DNA of 64,000 nt, from NCBI GenBank assembly GCA_050014755.1, contig JBEKCS010000001.1:1-64000 (forward strand), in the 5' to 3' direction. The stretch is from Bog-756 sp050014755 (lineage in GTDB: Bacteria > Actinomycetota > Acidimicrobiia > Acidimicrobiales > RAAP-2). Both the position numbers and the translations under genes were made by a program. The notes under the pieces are model-generated. The model searched no databases. It had not been told where the DNA came from and was given only the letters and a program-made list of their open reading frames with translations. Positions 33,055 through 42,470 of this stretch are shown here, one piece after another (within the stretch, counting starts at the first letter, position 1; every line of letters starts with the position of its first letter).

Positions 33055-34708
33055 GGTCGCGTCGGGCGAACACGATCGCCCCGCACGCCGCAGCCGCGGC
33101 CCCGAGCGCCACCAGGACGGCTCCGCTGGTCCAGTCCGGGCTGACGGCCGGCGCGGTCGCCATCTGGTGGAAGACCGACGTGTCGAGGATCCAATGGTTG
33201 GCGGCGACGATGTCACCGATGATGACGATCATGAGCGACCACGTGATCAGGCCGTAGAGGACGAACGACGTGGCCCGGGGCCAGACGCCGAACGTGAGTA
33301 CACCGACACCGAGCACGAACAGGGCGGGCGGGACGATGTTGAGACCCGCCTGCATCAAGGCGGCCAGACCCACGGGTACGCCGGACGGTGCGGCGGTCAC
33401 CCAGGTGAACACCGCGGAGGCGACCCCGAGGACGAGCACCGATCCTGCGGCCACGGCGATGCGTCCGCCCAGCCAGGCCCAGCGGCTCACCGGGCGTACC
33501 AGCAGGTGGTCGAGTCGACCTTCGGCCTCTTCGGACCGGGTGGCGGACATCTGGCTGGCCGCCACGCACGCCACCAGGGTCGCGGCGATGAGGAAGCCCA
33601 CCCCGAGGTAGGCCACCGATCCGCCGCCCTTGCCTCCGAGGCGGGTCAGGACCTTCGTGAAGGTGCCCGAGCCCTCCAACGACTGGCCGGCCGACTTGGC
33701 CACGGAGCCGATGAGCATCATGGAGAGGGCGATGGCCACGGCCCAGGCGATGACCGTGCCGCGGCGCAGCCGCACGACCAGCCCGGTCGGACCGGACAGC
33801 AGTGCGGTCCGGGACCGGGCACTGTCGCGGTCGGGGATCGTGCTCGCACCCAGGTCCCGGACCCCGGCCAGGTGGACGGCCAGGATGGCCACCACCGCGG
33901 TCAGCCCGGCGATGGGGAGGAGTACCCACGGGTGGGGGCTGGTCAACGGCTCGATCTGCTCCACCCAACCGAGGGGCGACGTCCAGACCACCCATCCGAG
34001 GCCGATGCCCGAGTCGGCCACCATGCGCAGGGCGTAGGCGATCCCGAGTGCCACTCCGGCGTAGGCCGCGGCGCGCCGGCGGGTGGCCGCCAGCTGACCG
34101 GCCAGGGCGCCCACGGCCAGGAACATCAAGGCGCTGGACGCCACGGCCAGCGAGAAGAGGAGCGCCGGCCCGGCGCCGATCTCGACCTTGGCGCTCCTCC
34201 CGGCCAGGACGGAGAAGAACGCGGTGACGGCCAACAGGCCGAGGAATCCCGCACCCAGCCCGGCCAGGGCCTGGGCCGTGGCCCGCCGTGCCGTGGTCTG
34301 TCCGGAAAGGTAGAGCTCCCAACGTCCGGCCTCCTCCTCGCCGCGCAGGAGCTTGGTCCCTGTGAGCAGGCCCCACACCCCGCCCACGATGGACAGGAAC
34401 CCGAGGGCGCGCCATTCGGTGAAGCCGGCCACGGTGTTGATCTGGTGCGCCGGACCGATCAGCGCGGCGATGCCGGCGTTGGATCCGAAGGTCCTCTGGA
34501 CCAGCTCGCGTGAGGCTCTGGTCTTGTAGAGGTCGGCGTAGCCGAGCGAGGACTCGACCGCGTAGAAGCCGAAGACCACGCCCCACAGGGCCCCGGACCG
34601 CAGGGCCCGCCGCGCCGTGCGTGCAGCCACCACGGTCCCCGGCGACCGGCCGGCCCTCGCGGGTGCCGGCGCCGGGGCTTCCAGCACCAGTGCCTCAGTC
34701 GTCGACAT
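33041..34708 (-). CDS. ABC-2-type exporter permease (polyketide antibiotic exporter-like)
   Basis: The 555-residue protein has about 12 membrane segments in two similar halves, each beginning with an amphipathic segment. This is the layout of the large permeases found with DrrA-like ATPases in actinobacteria, annotated as exporters of polyketide antibiotics. Its start overlaps the ATPase stop by 14 nt, so the two subunits are co-translated. Substrate unknown; no biosynthetic genes are adjacent. Confidence 0.85.
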   Translation of the reverse strand: MSTTEALVLEAPAPAPARAGRSPGTVVAARTARRALRSGALWGVVFGFYAVESSLGYADLYKTRASRELVQRTFGSNAGIAALIGPAHQINTVAGFTEWRALGFLSIVGGVWGLLTGTKLLRGEEEAGRWELYLSGQTTARRATAQALAGLGAGFLGLLAVTAFFSVLAGRSAKVEIGAGPALLFSLAVASSALMFLAVGALAGQLAATRRRAAAYAGVALGIAYALRMVADSGIGLGWVVWTSPLGWVEQIEPLTSPHPWVLLPIAGLTAVVAILAVHLAGVRDLGASTIPDRDSARSRTALLSGPTGLVVRLRRGTVIAWAVAIALSMMLIGSVAKSAGQSLEGSGTFTKVLTRLGGKGGGSVAYLGVGFLIAATLVACVAASQMSATRSEEAEGRLDHLLVRPVSRWAWLGGRIAVAAGSVLVLGVASAVFTWVTAAPSGVPVGLAALMQAGLNIVPPALFVLGVGVLTFGVWPRATSFVLYGLITWSLMIVIIGDIVAANHWILDTSVFHQMATAPAVSPDWTSGAVLVALGAAAAACGAIVFARRDLSGD

Positions 34709-35615
34709 CGGCGGCCCCGTCCCCGTCCCGTCCCGCGCCGCCGTAGTGGGCGAGGAACAGCTCCTCGAGCGACGGCTCCCTGCTGAGGACCTTCTGTACC
34801 CCGGCCGCGGCCAGGGCGCGGAGCAGTGGCTCGACCGAGCCGTGGACCTGGCAGCGTGCCACCCGGCCGGTCACCTCCACCGAGGTGACCCCCGCCACCG
34901 CGGCCAGGTCGGGGACGGCTCCGTCGAACGTGGCCTCCACGGTCAGCGCGGACAGGTGGCGCATCTCGGCCAGGGTCCCCATCTCGACCAGCACTCCCTC
35001 GCGCAGGATGCCCACCCGGTCGCACAGTGCTTCCACCTCGCTGAGGATGTGCGAGGAGAGGAAGACGGTCTGGCCCTGCTCCTTTGCCTCGTCGATGCTC
35101 CGGCGGAATGCCTGCTCCATCAGCGGGTCGAGCCCACTGGTCGGCTCGTCGAGCAGTAGCAGGTCGGCCCGGGTCATGAGGGCGGCGATCAGGATCAGCT
35201 TCTGGCGGTTGCCCTTGGAGTAGGCACGCACCTTCTTCGTGGGATCGAAGTCGAAGCGCTCGACCAGCTGGTCGCGGTAGGCGGCGTCCACCGTTCCTTG
35301 TACCCGACCGAGCAGGTGCAGGGTCTCCGCGCCGGTCAGCGTCGGCCACAGGCTGGCTTCGCCCGGGACGTAGGCCAGGCGCCGGTGGGCATCGACGGCC
35401 TGGCGCCGGCAGTCCAGGCCGAAGATCTCGGCCCGCCCCGCGGTCGGGTGGGCCAGGCCCAGCAGCAGGCGGATGGTCGTGGTCTTTCCCGCGCCGTTGG
35501 GCCCGAGGTAGCCGACCACCTCACCCTGGGTCACCTCCAGATCCAGCCCGGTGAGGGCGGCGACGGATCCGTAGCGCTTGGACAGGCCCTCGGTGCGGAT
35601 TGCCGGCGTTCCCAT
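34695..35615 (-). CDS. ABC exporter ATPase (DrrA/CcmA-like)
   Basis: The 306-residue ATPase has Walker A (GPNGAGKTTT), Q-loop, a modified signature (YSKGNRQKLILIAALM), Walker B (LLLLDEPTSGLD) and H-loop (SSHIL), with a C-terminal DrrA-type extension. It powers the permease encoded just downstream. Start: ATG at 35615 with GGAGGG about 8 nt upstream; the longer frame to 35687 lacks support. Confidence 0.92.
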   Translation of the reverse strand: MGTPAIRTEGLSKRYGSVAALTGLDLEVTQGEVVGYLGPNGAGKTTTIRLLLGLAHPTAGRAEIFGLDCRRQAVDAHRRLAYVPGEASLWPTLTGAETLHLLGRVQGTVDAAYRDQLVERFDFDPTKKVRAYSKGNRQKLILIAALMTRADLLLLDEPTSGLDPLMEQAFRRSIDEAKEQGQTVFLSSHILSEVEALCDRVGILREGVLVEMGTLAEMRHLSALTVEATFDGAVPDLAAVAGVTSVEVTGRVARCQVHGSVEPLLRALAAAGVQKVLSREPSLEELFLAHYGGAGRDGDGAADVDD

Positions 35616-35774
35616 GGACGCGTCCCTCCTTCGTCTGTCCGTAGCCTGTCGTTGTCCATACTGGTCGAACAGGGCCGGAAGTCCCATGGATGCCGGGTGT
35701 GGGCACCGTGGGTGGAGCCGAGCGGACCATCGCCCGCAAAGGACGATCGCCTAGGAAGACGGACGCTCTGTCCA

Positions 35775-35803
35775 TTGCCCGTGCCGGGGCACCTGTCGAT
35801 ACT
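35775..35803 (+). promoter_or_regulatory. Promoter of the PAS-GGDEF-EAL gene
   Basis: -35 TTGCCC (35775-35780) and -10 GATACT (35798-35803) are 17 bp apart; the GTG at 35810 follows the -10 by 6 nt, implying a leaderless transcript. Confidence 0.55.
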
Positions 35804-35809
35804 CGAGCG

Positions 35810-37450
35810 GTGACTTCTCCCGGCAGCGGAACTGCATCGAAATGGCACAAGCCCCAGGTGAGTGCCGTCACCGACCGACTTCTTACTCCGGTTGCCCTGG
35901 TCGCCGGTGACAGCACGCTCCTCTACGCCAACGCGGCTGCGGCCCGGGCCATCGGCCAGGAGCCGGAATGGCTGGTCGGGCGACGCATGTTGGATTTCGT
36001 GCACCCGGACGACCGCCCACGGATACGGGCCGAACTCCTGCGTGTGGCCGGCGGCCGCCCCTCCGCGGGGCTCTCCACCTTCCGGCTGCGCAACAAACTC
36101 GCGCAGCAGTGGCGGGTGTTCGAGTCGACCGCCACCAACCTCCTCGACCATCCCGACATCGAAGGGATCCTGCTCTCCAGTCGGGACATCACCGAGCAGC
36201 TCGATCACGAGCGCCAGCTCCACGACCTCGCCTATCTGGACCCGCTGACCGGCCTGCCCAATCGGGTCAACCTCGAGAACGAGCTCGACACCGCGATGAC
36301 CGGCGGCGGCGACCTCACCGTGGCCTTCGTCGGCATCGATCGCCTCATGTTGATCAACGACACGCTCGGCCCCAACGTCGGTGACTCGGCACTCCAGGCC
36401 GTAGCGGCCCGCATCTGTTCTTCGGTACCGCCCAACACCGTCGTCGGCAGGTTCGCCGGAAACATGCTCGCCATGCTCATCCGGGGCATCGAACGACGTG
36501 AGGCGGAAGGCCTCCTGTGGGAGTGTGTCAGCCGGGCGGCCGAGCCGATGTTCATCGCTGGACATGAGTTCCGACTCTCGGTCAGCGCCGGGGTCGCCCA
36601 CAGGCACGCGGCAGCCAACCGCGAGTCCCTCCTGCGCGATGCCGGACTGGCGCACTCCCAGGCCAAGACCGAGGGCGGCGGACGGGTTGCCGTGGCCTCC
36701 AAGGAGATGTTCGAGCGGGCGGTCGACCGGCTGGAGCTCGAGTCCAGGATCCGGTACGGCATCGCCCACTCGGAGTTCTCGCTCGCCCTCCAACCCATCG
36801 TCCGGCTCGAGGATGCCGTGCCCGTACGGTCGGAGGCACTGGTGCGCTGGAACGCCGAAGGAGTCAGTCGGGCCCCGTGCGAGTTCATCCCCGTCGCCGA
36901 AGAGACCGGGCTGATCCTCCCGCTGGGCAATTGGATCATCGACCGGGCGGTCCAACTCGCGTCGCGATCTCCCGGCGGTCCGATCATGGTGAACCTGTCC
37001 GCCCGGCAATTGGCGGTTCCGGGTCTTCCCGAGCGGATCCGCCGCACGTTGTCGCGCTTCGAGGTCGCGCCCGACGCCGTCGGATTCGAGGTCACGGAGA
37101 CCCTCCTCATGCAGAACTTCGAATTCGGCGTCGAGGTCATCTCCGACATCCGGCGGCTCGGTTGCCAGGTCGGGCTCGACGACTTCGGCACGGGGTACTC
37201 GTCGCTGAGCTACCTGCGCCGACTCCCGATCGATTTCGTGAAGATCGATCAGACACTGACCGCCGAGATCGACTCGGACCCGAGGGCCCGGTTGATCGTC
37301 GGAGCCGTCGTCGACATGGTCTCCGCGCTCCATCAGGACGTGGTGGCGGAGGGTGTCGAAACGGAGGCACAGGCGGTCACCCTCGGCGAGCTGGGGTGCC
37401 GGTTCGCACAGGGCTACTACTTCGGCAGACCAGTCGAGGTGACCGACTGA
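35810..37450 (+). CDS. PAS-degenerate GGDEF-EAL cyclic-di-GMP phosphodiesterase
   Basis: The 546-residue protein has PAS (about 20-130), GGDEF-like (about 140-300) and EAL (about 305-545) domains. The cyclase signature is lost: the position of GGDEF reads AGNML (VGRFAGNMLAMLI), so no c-di-GMP synthesis is expected. EAL residues are intact (RSEALVRW, EVTETLLM, DDFGTGYSSL, KIDQTLT, AEGVET). It is probably a phosphodiesterase regulated by the inactive GGDEF domain. The GTG at 35810 is preferred from its promoter; an ATG at 35690 would add 40 residues of non-coding appearance. Confidence 0.87.
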   Translation: MTSPGSGTASKWHKPQVSAVTDRLLTPVALVAGDSTLLYANAAAARAIGQEPEWLVGRRMLDFVHPDDRPRIRAELLRVAGGRPSAGLSTFRLRNKLAQQWRVFESTATNLLDHPDIEGILLSSRDITEQLDHERQLHDLAYLDPLTGLPNRVNLENELDTAMTGGGDLTVAFVGIDRLMLINDTLGPNVGDSALQAVAARICSSVPPNTVVGRFAGNMLAMLIRGIERREAEGLLWECVSRAAEPMFIAGHEFRLSVSAGVAHRHAAANRESLLRDAGLAHSQAKTEGGGRVAVASKEMFERAVDRLELESRIRYGIAHSEFSLALQPIVRLEDAVPVRSEALVRWNAEGVSRAPCEFIPVAEETGLILPLGNWIIDRAVQLASRSPGGPIMVNLSARQLAVPGLPERIRRTLSRFEVAPDAVGFEVTETLLMQNFEFGVEVISDIRRLGCQVGLDDFGTGYSSLSYLRRLPIDFVKIDQTLTAEIDSDPRARLIVGAVVDMVSALHQDVVAEGVETEAQAVTLGELGCRFAQGYYFGRPVEVTD

Positions 37451-37558
37451 ATCGGTAGCCGGACCACAGGGCGCGGGCCCGGGTGCCCGCCCGCCGGGGA
37501 GCCCCGACGGCCCGTCTATCGTTGGGCCGACCCGACGAGGACCGAACCCGGAGCGCGC

Positions 37559-39778
37559 GTGACCGAATCGACCATCATCTACACGCACACGGACGAGGCA
37601 CCTGCCTTGGCCACCTACTCGCTCCTGCCCATCGTGCAGGCGTACGCGGCGAAGGCGGGGGTCCGCGTCGACACGCGGGACATCTCGCTGGCCGGACGCA
37701 TCATCGCCGCGTTCCCCGACCGCCTGGCCGATGACCAGCGGATCGACGACGATCTGGCCGAGCTCGGACGCGACGTGCTGACGCCCGAGGCCAACATCAT
37801 CAAGCTCCCGAACGTCTCCGCGTCGATCCCGCAGCTCAAGGCGGCCATCGCCGAGCTGCAGGGGAAGGGCTACGCCATCCCCGACTTCCCGGAGGACCCG
37901 ACGACCGACGGGGACCTCGACACGCTGGCCCGGTACAAGGGGCTGCTCGGCAGTGCGGTCAACCCGGTCCTGCGCCAGGGAAACTCCGATCGGCGGGCAC
38001 CGGCCTCGGTCAAGAACTATGCCCGGTCGCACCCGCACCGGATGGGTCCGTGGTCCCCGGACTCGAAGACCAACGTCGCCCACATGGTGGCCGGGGACTT
38101 CCGGTCCACCGAGCAGTCGGCCGTGATGGCCGGGGCCGGATCGCTCCGCATCGAACTGGTGGGGGAGGACGGCACCGCCACGGCCCTCCGGGCACCGGTA
38201 CCCGTCCTGGACGGCGAGGTCGTCGACGTGTCGGTCATGCGGGTGGCCGAGCTCCGCGCCTTCCTCGACGAGCAGATCGCCCGGGCCAAGGCCGAGGGCG
38301 TGCTCTTCTCGGTGCACCTCAAGGCCACGATGATGAAGGTCTCCGACCCGATCATCTTCGGCCACGTGGTCCGCGCGTTCTTCCCGGCGACGTTCGCCGC
38401 CTACGGGGTGGTGCTCGCCGACGCCGGGCTCAGCCCCAACGACGGCTGGGGAGCCATTCTCGACGGCCTCGGGTCACTCCCCGACGGAGACGCCATCCGT
38501 GCCTCGTTCCGATCGGAGCTGGCCGAAGGGCCGGAACTTGCCATGGTCGACTCCGACCGGGGCATCACCAACCTGCACGTGCCGAGCGACGTGATCGTCG
38601 ACGCCTCGATGCCGGCAATGATCCGCAACTCGGGCCACATGTGGGGACCCGACGGCGGTGAGGCCGACACCCTCGCCGTCATCCCCGACAGCAGCTACGC
38701 CGGCGTCTACCAGGTGGTGATCGACGACTGCCGGGCGAACGGCGCGTTCGATCCCTCGACGATGGGCTCGGTCCCGAACGTCGGACTGATGGCCCAGGCC
38801 GCCGAGGAGTACGGGAGCCACGACAAGACCTTCGAGATCCCTTCGGACGGCTCGGTCCGGGTGACCGACGACGACGGCCGGGTGGTGTTCGACCTGCCGG
38901 TGCGGACCGGCGACGTGTTCCGGATGTGCCAGGCCAAGGACGTTCCGATCCGCGACTGGGTCAAGCTCGCCGTCAACCGGGCCCGGGCCACCGGTGACCC
39001 GGCGGTGTTCTGGCTCGACGGGGGCCGTGCCCACGACGCCAACCTCATCGCCAAGGTGCAGCGGTACCTTGGCGAGCACGACACCCAGGGGCTGCGGATC
39101 GAGATCATGGCCCCCGAACTGGCGACGGCGTTCTCGCTGGAGCGCATCCGCCGGGGCGAGAACACCATCTCGGTCACCGGGAACGTGTTGCGCGACTACC
39201 TGACCGACCTGTTCCCCATCCTGGAGCTCGGCACGAGCGCCAAGATGCTGTCGATCGTCCCGTTGATCAACGGTGGTGGCCTGTTCGAGACGGGGGCCGG
39301 CGGATCCGCGCCCAAGCACGTCCAGCAGTTGCTCCAGGAGAACTACCTGCGGTGGGACAGCCTGGGCGAATTCCTGGCCCTGGCGGTCAGCTTCGAGCAC
39401 CTGGCCCACCGGACGGGGAACCGGCGGGCCCAGATCCTGGCCGACACCCTCGATCGCGCCACCGAGCGCCTGCTGGACGAGGACCGGTCGCCGAGCCGCA
39501 AGCTGGGGGGCCTCGACAACCGGGGGAGCCACGTCTACCTGGCCCTGTACTGGGCCCGCGAGCTGGCCGGGCAGTCCGACGACGCAGAGCTCGCCGCCAC
39601 GTTCGCCGGCCTCGCCGACACGCTGGGCCGACAGGAGCAGGCCATCGTGGCCGAGCTGCTCGCCGTCCAGGGGTCGCCGACCGACATCGGCGGCTACTAC
39701 CTGCCCGTCGAGGCGCTGGCCACCGCGGTGATGCGGCCGTCGGCGACCTTCAACGAGTCCCTGGCCTCGCTGGGCTGA
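37559..39778 (+). CDS. icd: Isocitrate dehydrogenase, NADP-dependent, monomeric type
   Basis: The 739-residue protein has the length and motifs of the monomeric IDH family (about 740 residues): SNVSxS-like KLPNVSASIPQL, RQGNSDRRAP, KATMMKVSDPIIFGH, and NGGGLFETGAGGSAPKH. It oxidatively decarboxylates isocitrate to 2-oxoglutarate, making NADPH, in the TCA cycle. It is unrelated in sequence to dimeric IDH. GTG start. Stand-alone gene; a TATCGT at 37517 may be its -10. Confidence 0.96.
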   Translation: MTESTIIYTHTDEAPALATYSLLPIVQAYAAKAGVRVDTRDISLAGRIIAAFPDRLADDQRIDDDLAELGRDVLTPEANIIKLPNVSASIPQLKAAIAELQGKGYAIPDFPEDPTTDGDLDTLARYKGLLGSAVNPVLRQGNSDRRAPASVKNYARSHPHRMGPWSPDSKTNVAHMVAGDFRSTEQSAVMAGAGSLRIELVGEDGTATALRAPVPVLDGEVVDVSVMRVAELRAFLDEQIARAKAEGVLFSVHLKATMMKVSDPIIFGHVVRAFFPATFAAYGVVLADAGLSPNDGWGAILDGLGSLPDGDAIRASFRSELAEGPELAMVDSDRGITNLHVPSDVIVDASMPAMIRNSGHMWGPDGGEADTLAVIPDSSYAGVYQVVIDDCRANGAFDPSTMGSVPNVGLMAQAAEEYGSHDKTFEIPSDGSVRVTDDDGRVVFDLPVRTGDVFRMCQAKDVPIRDWVKLAVNRARATGDPAVFWLDGGRAHDANLIAKVQRYLGEHDTQGLRIEIMAPELATAFSLERIRRGENTISVTGNVLRDYLTDLFPILELGTSAKMLSIVPLINGGGLFETGAGGSAPKHVQQLLQENYLRWDSLGEFLALAVSFEHLAHRTGNRRAQILADTLDRATERLLDEDRSPSRKLGGLDNRGSHVYLALYWARELAGQSDDAELAATFAGLADTLGRQEQAIVAELLAVQGSPTDIGGYYLPVEALATAVMRPSATFNESLASLG

Positions 39779-39864
39779 CCCGTCCTTGGCCGGGGTCGCC
39801 GGCCCGGACGCCATGGCGCCGCCGACTAGCGTGGGGCCGGACGAACCGACGAGGGAGCAGACCG

Positions 39865-40959
39865 ATGGTCATGGCCGACCGCCCCGAGGTCCGGACGGCG
39901 GCGGCCCCGGTGGTGGCCATCGACACCGTCCTCCTCGCCCAACAGATGCTGGCCGCGATGGCCCGGCTCCCGTTCCGCAAGCCGCTGCGGGGGAACTCGA
40001 ACCTGCTCGCCAACTTCGGTGCCAGTCTCACCCGCGAGGTGCTCCGCTCGTTCATGGGGTACTGCTCGTCGCTGCCCATCGCCGAGTTCCGCTCCATCGA
40101 GCTCCTCCTCGACGACCTGTGCCGGGTGGTCATGCCGCCGGTGGTCGACGCCCGCCACGTCGCCCACCCGGCCGTCGAGATCGGCGGCGTACCCGGGATC
40201 CTCTACGTGCCCCGCAACAAGGAGCCCCAGGGGGTGGTCCTCTACCTGCACGGAGGCGGCTACATCGGCACGTCGCCCACCATGTACGCCTTCTTCACCT
40301 CACGGATCTGCACGGCGACCCGGTGCGCGGTGTTCGTCGCCGACTACCGCCTGGCCCCCGAGTTCCCCTTCCCGGCCGGGCTGGTCGACGCCGCGCACGT
40401 GCTGGCCGCGCTGGTGGTGGCCGGCGTCCCGAAGGAACGGCTGTTCCTGGCCGGCGACTCGGGTGGGGGCGGTCTGGCCACATCCCTGGCGGTGTCGGCG
40501 CCCGAGAACGACCACCTGGTCCGACCGGCCGGGATGATCCTGTTCTCGCCCGAGGTCGACCTCCGCCTCGACGAGCCCTCCATCACCGAGAACGCCGAGT
40601 CGGACATCCTGCCCTGGAACATCCCGACGGCGTCGTACCTGCACGGATTCGACGCGTCGAGCGGCTACGTCTCGGCGGTCGAAGCCGATCTTGACGGTTT
40701 CCCCCCGACGGCGGTGTCGTGGGGCGGTGCCGAGATGTTCCGGGACCCGATCCGCCGCTTCGTCGAGCGACTGGAGAAGGCCGGGGTCGAGACCCACGCC
40801 CACGAGGTGCCGGGGATGTTCCACGTCTTCCAGATCCTCATGCCCTGGCTGAACGAGAGCCGGACCATCTACGAACACGTGGGCCGGTTCGTCGACCTCA
40901 TCGTCGAGGACGCGCCACCCCTGGGCCCGGGGATCATCCCCGGCCTGCTCGAGGGGTGA
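39865..40959 (+). CDS. Alpha/beta hydrolase, hormone-sensitive-lipase (HSL) family esterase
   Basis: The 364-residue protein has the oxyanion-hole motif YLHGGGYIG and the nucleophile elbow GDSGGGG of the HSL/bacterial type IV esterase family, DYRLAPEFPFPA, and a C-terminal GMFHVF histidine. It probably hydrolyses short or medium acyl esters in the cytoplasm. The N-terminal ~100 residues form a longer cap than usual. GAGGGAG lies ~9 nt before the ATG. Confidence 0.88.
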   Translation: MVMADRPEVRTAAAPVVAIDTVLLAQQMLAAMARLPFRKPLRGNSNLLANFGASLTREVLRSFMGYCSSLPIAEFRSIELLLDDLCRVVMPPVVDARHVAHPAVEIGGVPGILYVPRNKEPQGVVLYLHGGGYIGTSPTMYAFFTSRICTATRCAVFVADYRLAPEFPFPAGLVDAAHVLAALVVAGVPKERLFLAGDSGGGGLATSLAVSAPENDHLVRPAGMILFSPEVDLRLDEPSITENAESDILPWNIPTASYLHGFDASSGYVSAVEADLDGFPPTAVSWGGAEMFRDPIRRFVERLEKAGVETHAHEVPGMFHVFQILMPWLNESRTIYEHVGRFVDLIVEDAPPLGPGIIPGLLEG

Positions 40960-40969
40960 CGGACCGGGG

Positions 40970-42019
40970 TCAGGCGGCGGGCGGACGGGACAGGCGGGCG
41001 ACGATCCTCGTGCCCGTGCGGGCGGAGGCGGCACCGACAACCGACAGGTAGCCGCCCACCGCGAGTGCCACGGTCGAGACCGGCCACAACCCCTGCTGGC
41101 TGAAGCGCACGATGGTGAACGAACCGTGGGCGGCCTCGTCGGTCTGGAGCATCATTCCGACGCCCCAGGCGACGTATGCCCCGGCCAGGAGCACGGCACA
41201 TGCTGCCATGACCAGCGACACGTTCCTTCCGGTGCGCAGATCGAACGGCTGCATCTCGGACCGTCGGGTGACGATGGCGATGGCGACGACCGACAACAAC
41301 CAGCCGCCGATCAGGGTGGCCCGCTGGAGGGCCTCGAACAGGTGGAAGAGGGTGACGTCACCGCCGATCGGCACCGGCGGGTGGCCGGGAACGTCGTGGT
41401 AGCCGTGTGGGGCGGTGCGGCCGATGGCGACGCTGAGGGCGACCACGAGCAGGACGACGATCCCGGGGGTCCAGCTGGAGAGCCGGGTCCACCGGCCGCG
41501 TCCGGGTCCGGCCCGACGGACGGCGCCGATGAGGCTGCCCCAGCCGTAGATGGTGGTGACGAAGGCGAGGAGGAACACCACGAGGACCGCCCCCTCGGCG
41601 GCGTAGACGAGCGACGCCGCCGGGGTCAGTGGAGGGGCTGCTCTCATTCCGTCACGGCCGAACTGAAGGAGGTCCGTGGGGTACAGCACCCCCGAGGAGA
41701 ACACCCGACCGCCTGGGGCGCGGAGGCCTGACGAGCCCATGCAGGCCAGGACGATCGGGGCCAGGAGGACGAAGGGGAGGGTGCCGGCGGCCACCGATAC
41801 CCGGGTCCTCGCGTTCCAGAGGCCGTAGGTCATGGGCATTCCCCGGGCGTGCCTCCGGACGCGGAACACGCCGACCAGGAGGTCGAGCGTGATGCGCACC
41901 GGACTGCGCCCCCAGAAGCGCAGGTCGTCGGAGACCTGACGCACCTCGGCGCCGTAGCGGTCCCTCCACCATGCCGGGTAGCAGGCGAGGGCCAGGTCGA
42001 CCAGACGGCTCCGGATCAT
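40970..42019 (-). CDS. Membrane protein co-transcribed with PadR regulator
   Basis: The 349-residue protein has a soluble N-terminal segment (AWWRDRYGAEVRQVSDDLRF) common in PadR-linked permease-like proteins, followed by about seven membrane helices. Function unrecognised. The ATG at 42019 overlaps the PadR stop (ATGA), so its expression is tied to that regulator. It could be a small-molecule exporter or an envelope stress protein; neither is shown. Confidence 0.7.
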   Translation of the reverse strand: MIRSRLVDLALACYPAWWRDRYGAEVRQVSDDLRFWGRSPVRITLDLLVGVFRVRRHARGMPMTYGLWNARTRVSVAAGTLPFVLLAPIVLACMGSSGLRAPGGRVFSSGVLYPTDLLQFGRDGMRAAPPLTPAASLVYAAEGAVLVVFLLAFVTTIYGWGSLIGAVRRAGPGRGRWTRLSSWTPGIVVLLVVALSVAIGRTAPHGYHDVPGHPPVPIGGDVTLFHLFEALQRATLIGGWLLSVVAIAIVTRRSEMQPFDLRTGRNVSLVMAACAVLLAGAYVAWGVGMMLQTDEAAHGSFTIVRFSQQGLWPVSTVALAVGGYLSVVGAASARTGTRIVARLSRPPAA

Positions 42020-42333
42020 GCCCCGAGCTGCCCGAGGCGCTCGAGGCCAAGGTTGGCGACCCTGACGGTGACCTCGAGTCGCTCTCGCAGTACGGCGGCG
42101 CCGTGGCCGGTGATGCGGTAAGGGCGGCGCCGGTCCTCTTCCGGTAAGGGCTCGACCAACCCCTCCTCCTCGAGCCGGGCCAGCACTCCGTAGAGGGTCC
42201 CCGGCCCCATCGTGGTCCCGCTCATGGCCTCGATGTCCTTGATGAGGGCGTATCCGTGCTTGGGGCCGCCGGTCAGGCTCGTGAGGACGAGGATGGTCGG
42301 GTCCTGCGTCCTGGTAAGCCGTTTCGATTCCAT
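42016..42333 (-). CDS. PadR-family transcriptional regulator
   Basis: The 105-residue protein is a PadR winged helix: ILVLTSLTGGPKHGYALIKDIE then GPGTLYGVLARLEEEGLVE and YRITGHG. PadR proteins typically repress a neighbouring membrane-protein gene and themselves in response to small molecules. The downstream membrane gene overlaps its stop. Confidence 0.9.
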   Translation of the reverse strand: MESKRLTRTQDPTILVLTSLTGGPKHGYALIKDIEAMSGTTMGPGTLYGVLARLEEEGLVEPLPEEDRRRPYRITGHGAAVLRERLEVTVRVANLGLERLGQLGA

Positions 42334-42370
42334 CGCCTGCCACCTCCGATCGCCCCGTCGTGCCGATGTC

Positions 42371-42398
42371 AGGTTACTACGGAAGTCGTACTAGTCAA
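42371..42398 (-). promoter_or_regulatory. Promoter of the PadR operon
   Basis: On the minus strand, -35 TTGACT (42398-42393) and -10 TAACCT (42376-42371), 16-bp spacer. The AT-rich sequence between them contains imperfect dyad arms (ACTACG/CGTACT) that may be the PadR operator. Confidence 0.55.
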
Positions 42399-42457
42399 CG
42401 GGAGATCCGGTGTCGGTCATCCGCCCCGGTGCTCCTCGCTGCGAGCGGTGCCCCCGA

Positions 42458-42463
42458 TAGGGT
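42458..42463 (+). promoter_or_regulatory. -10 element (TAGGGT) of a probable leaderless promoter
   Basis: TAGGGT ends 7 nt before the ATG at 42471; no Shine-Dalgarno. Confidence 0.45.
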
Positions 42464-42470
42464 CGGTGCC

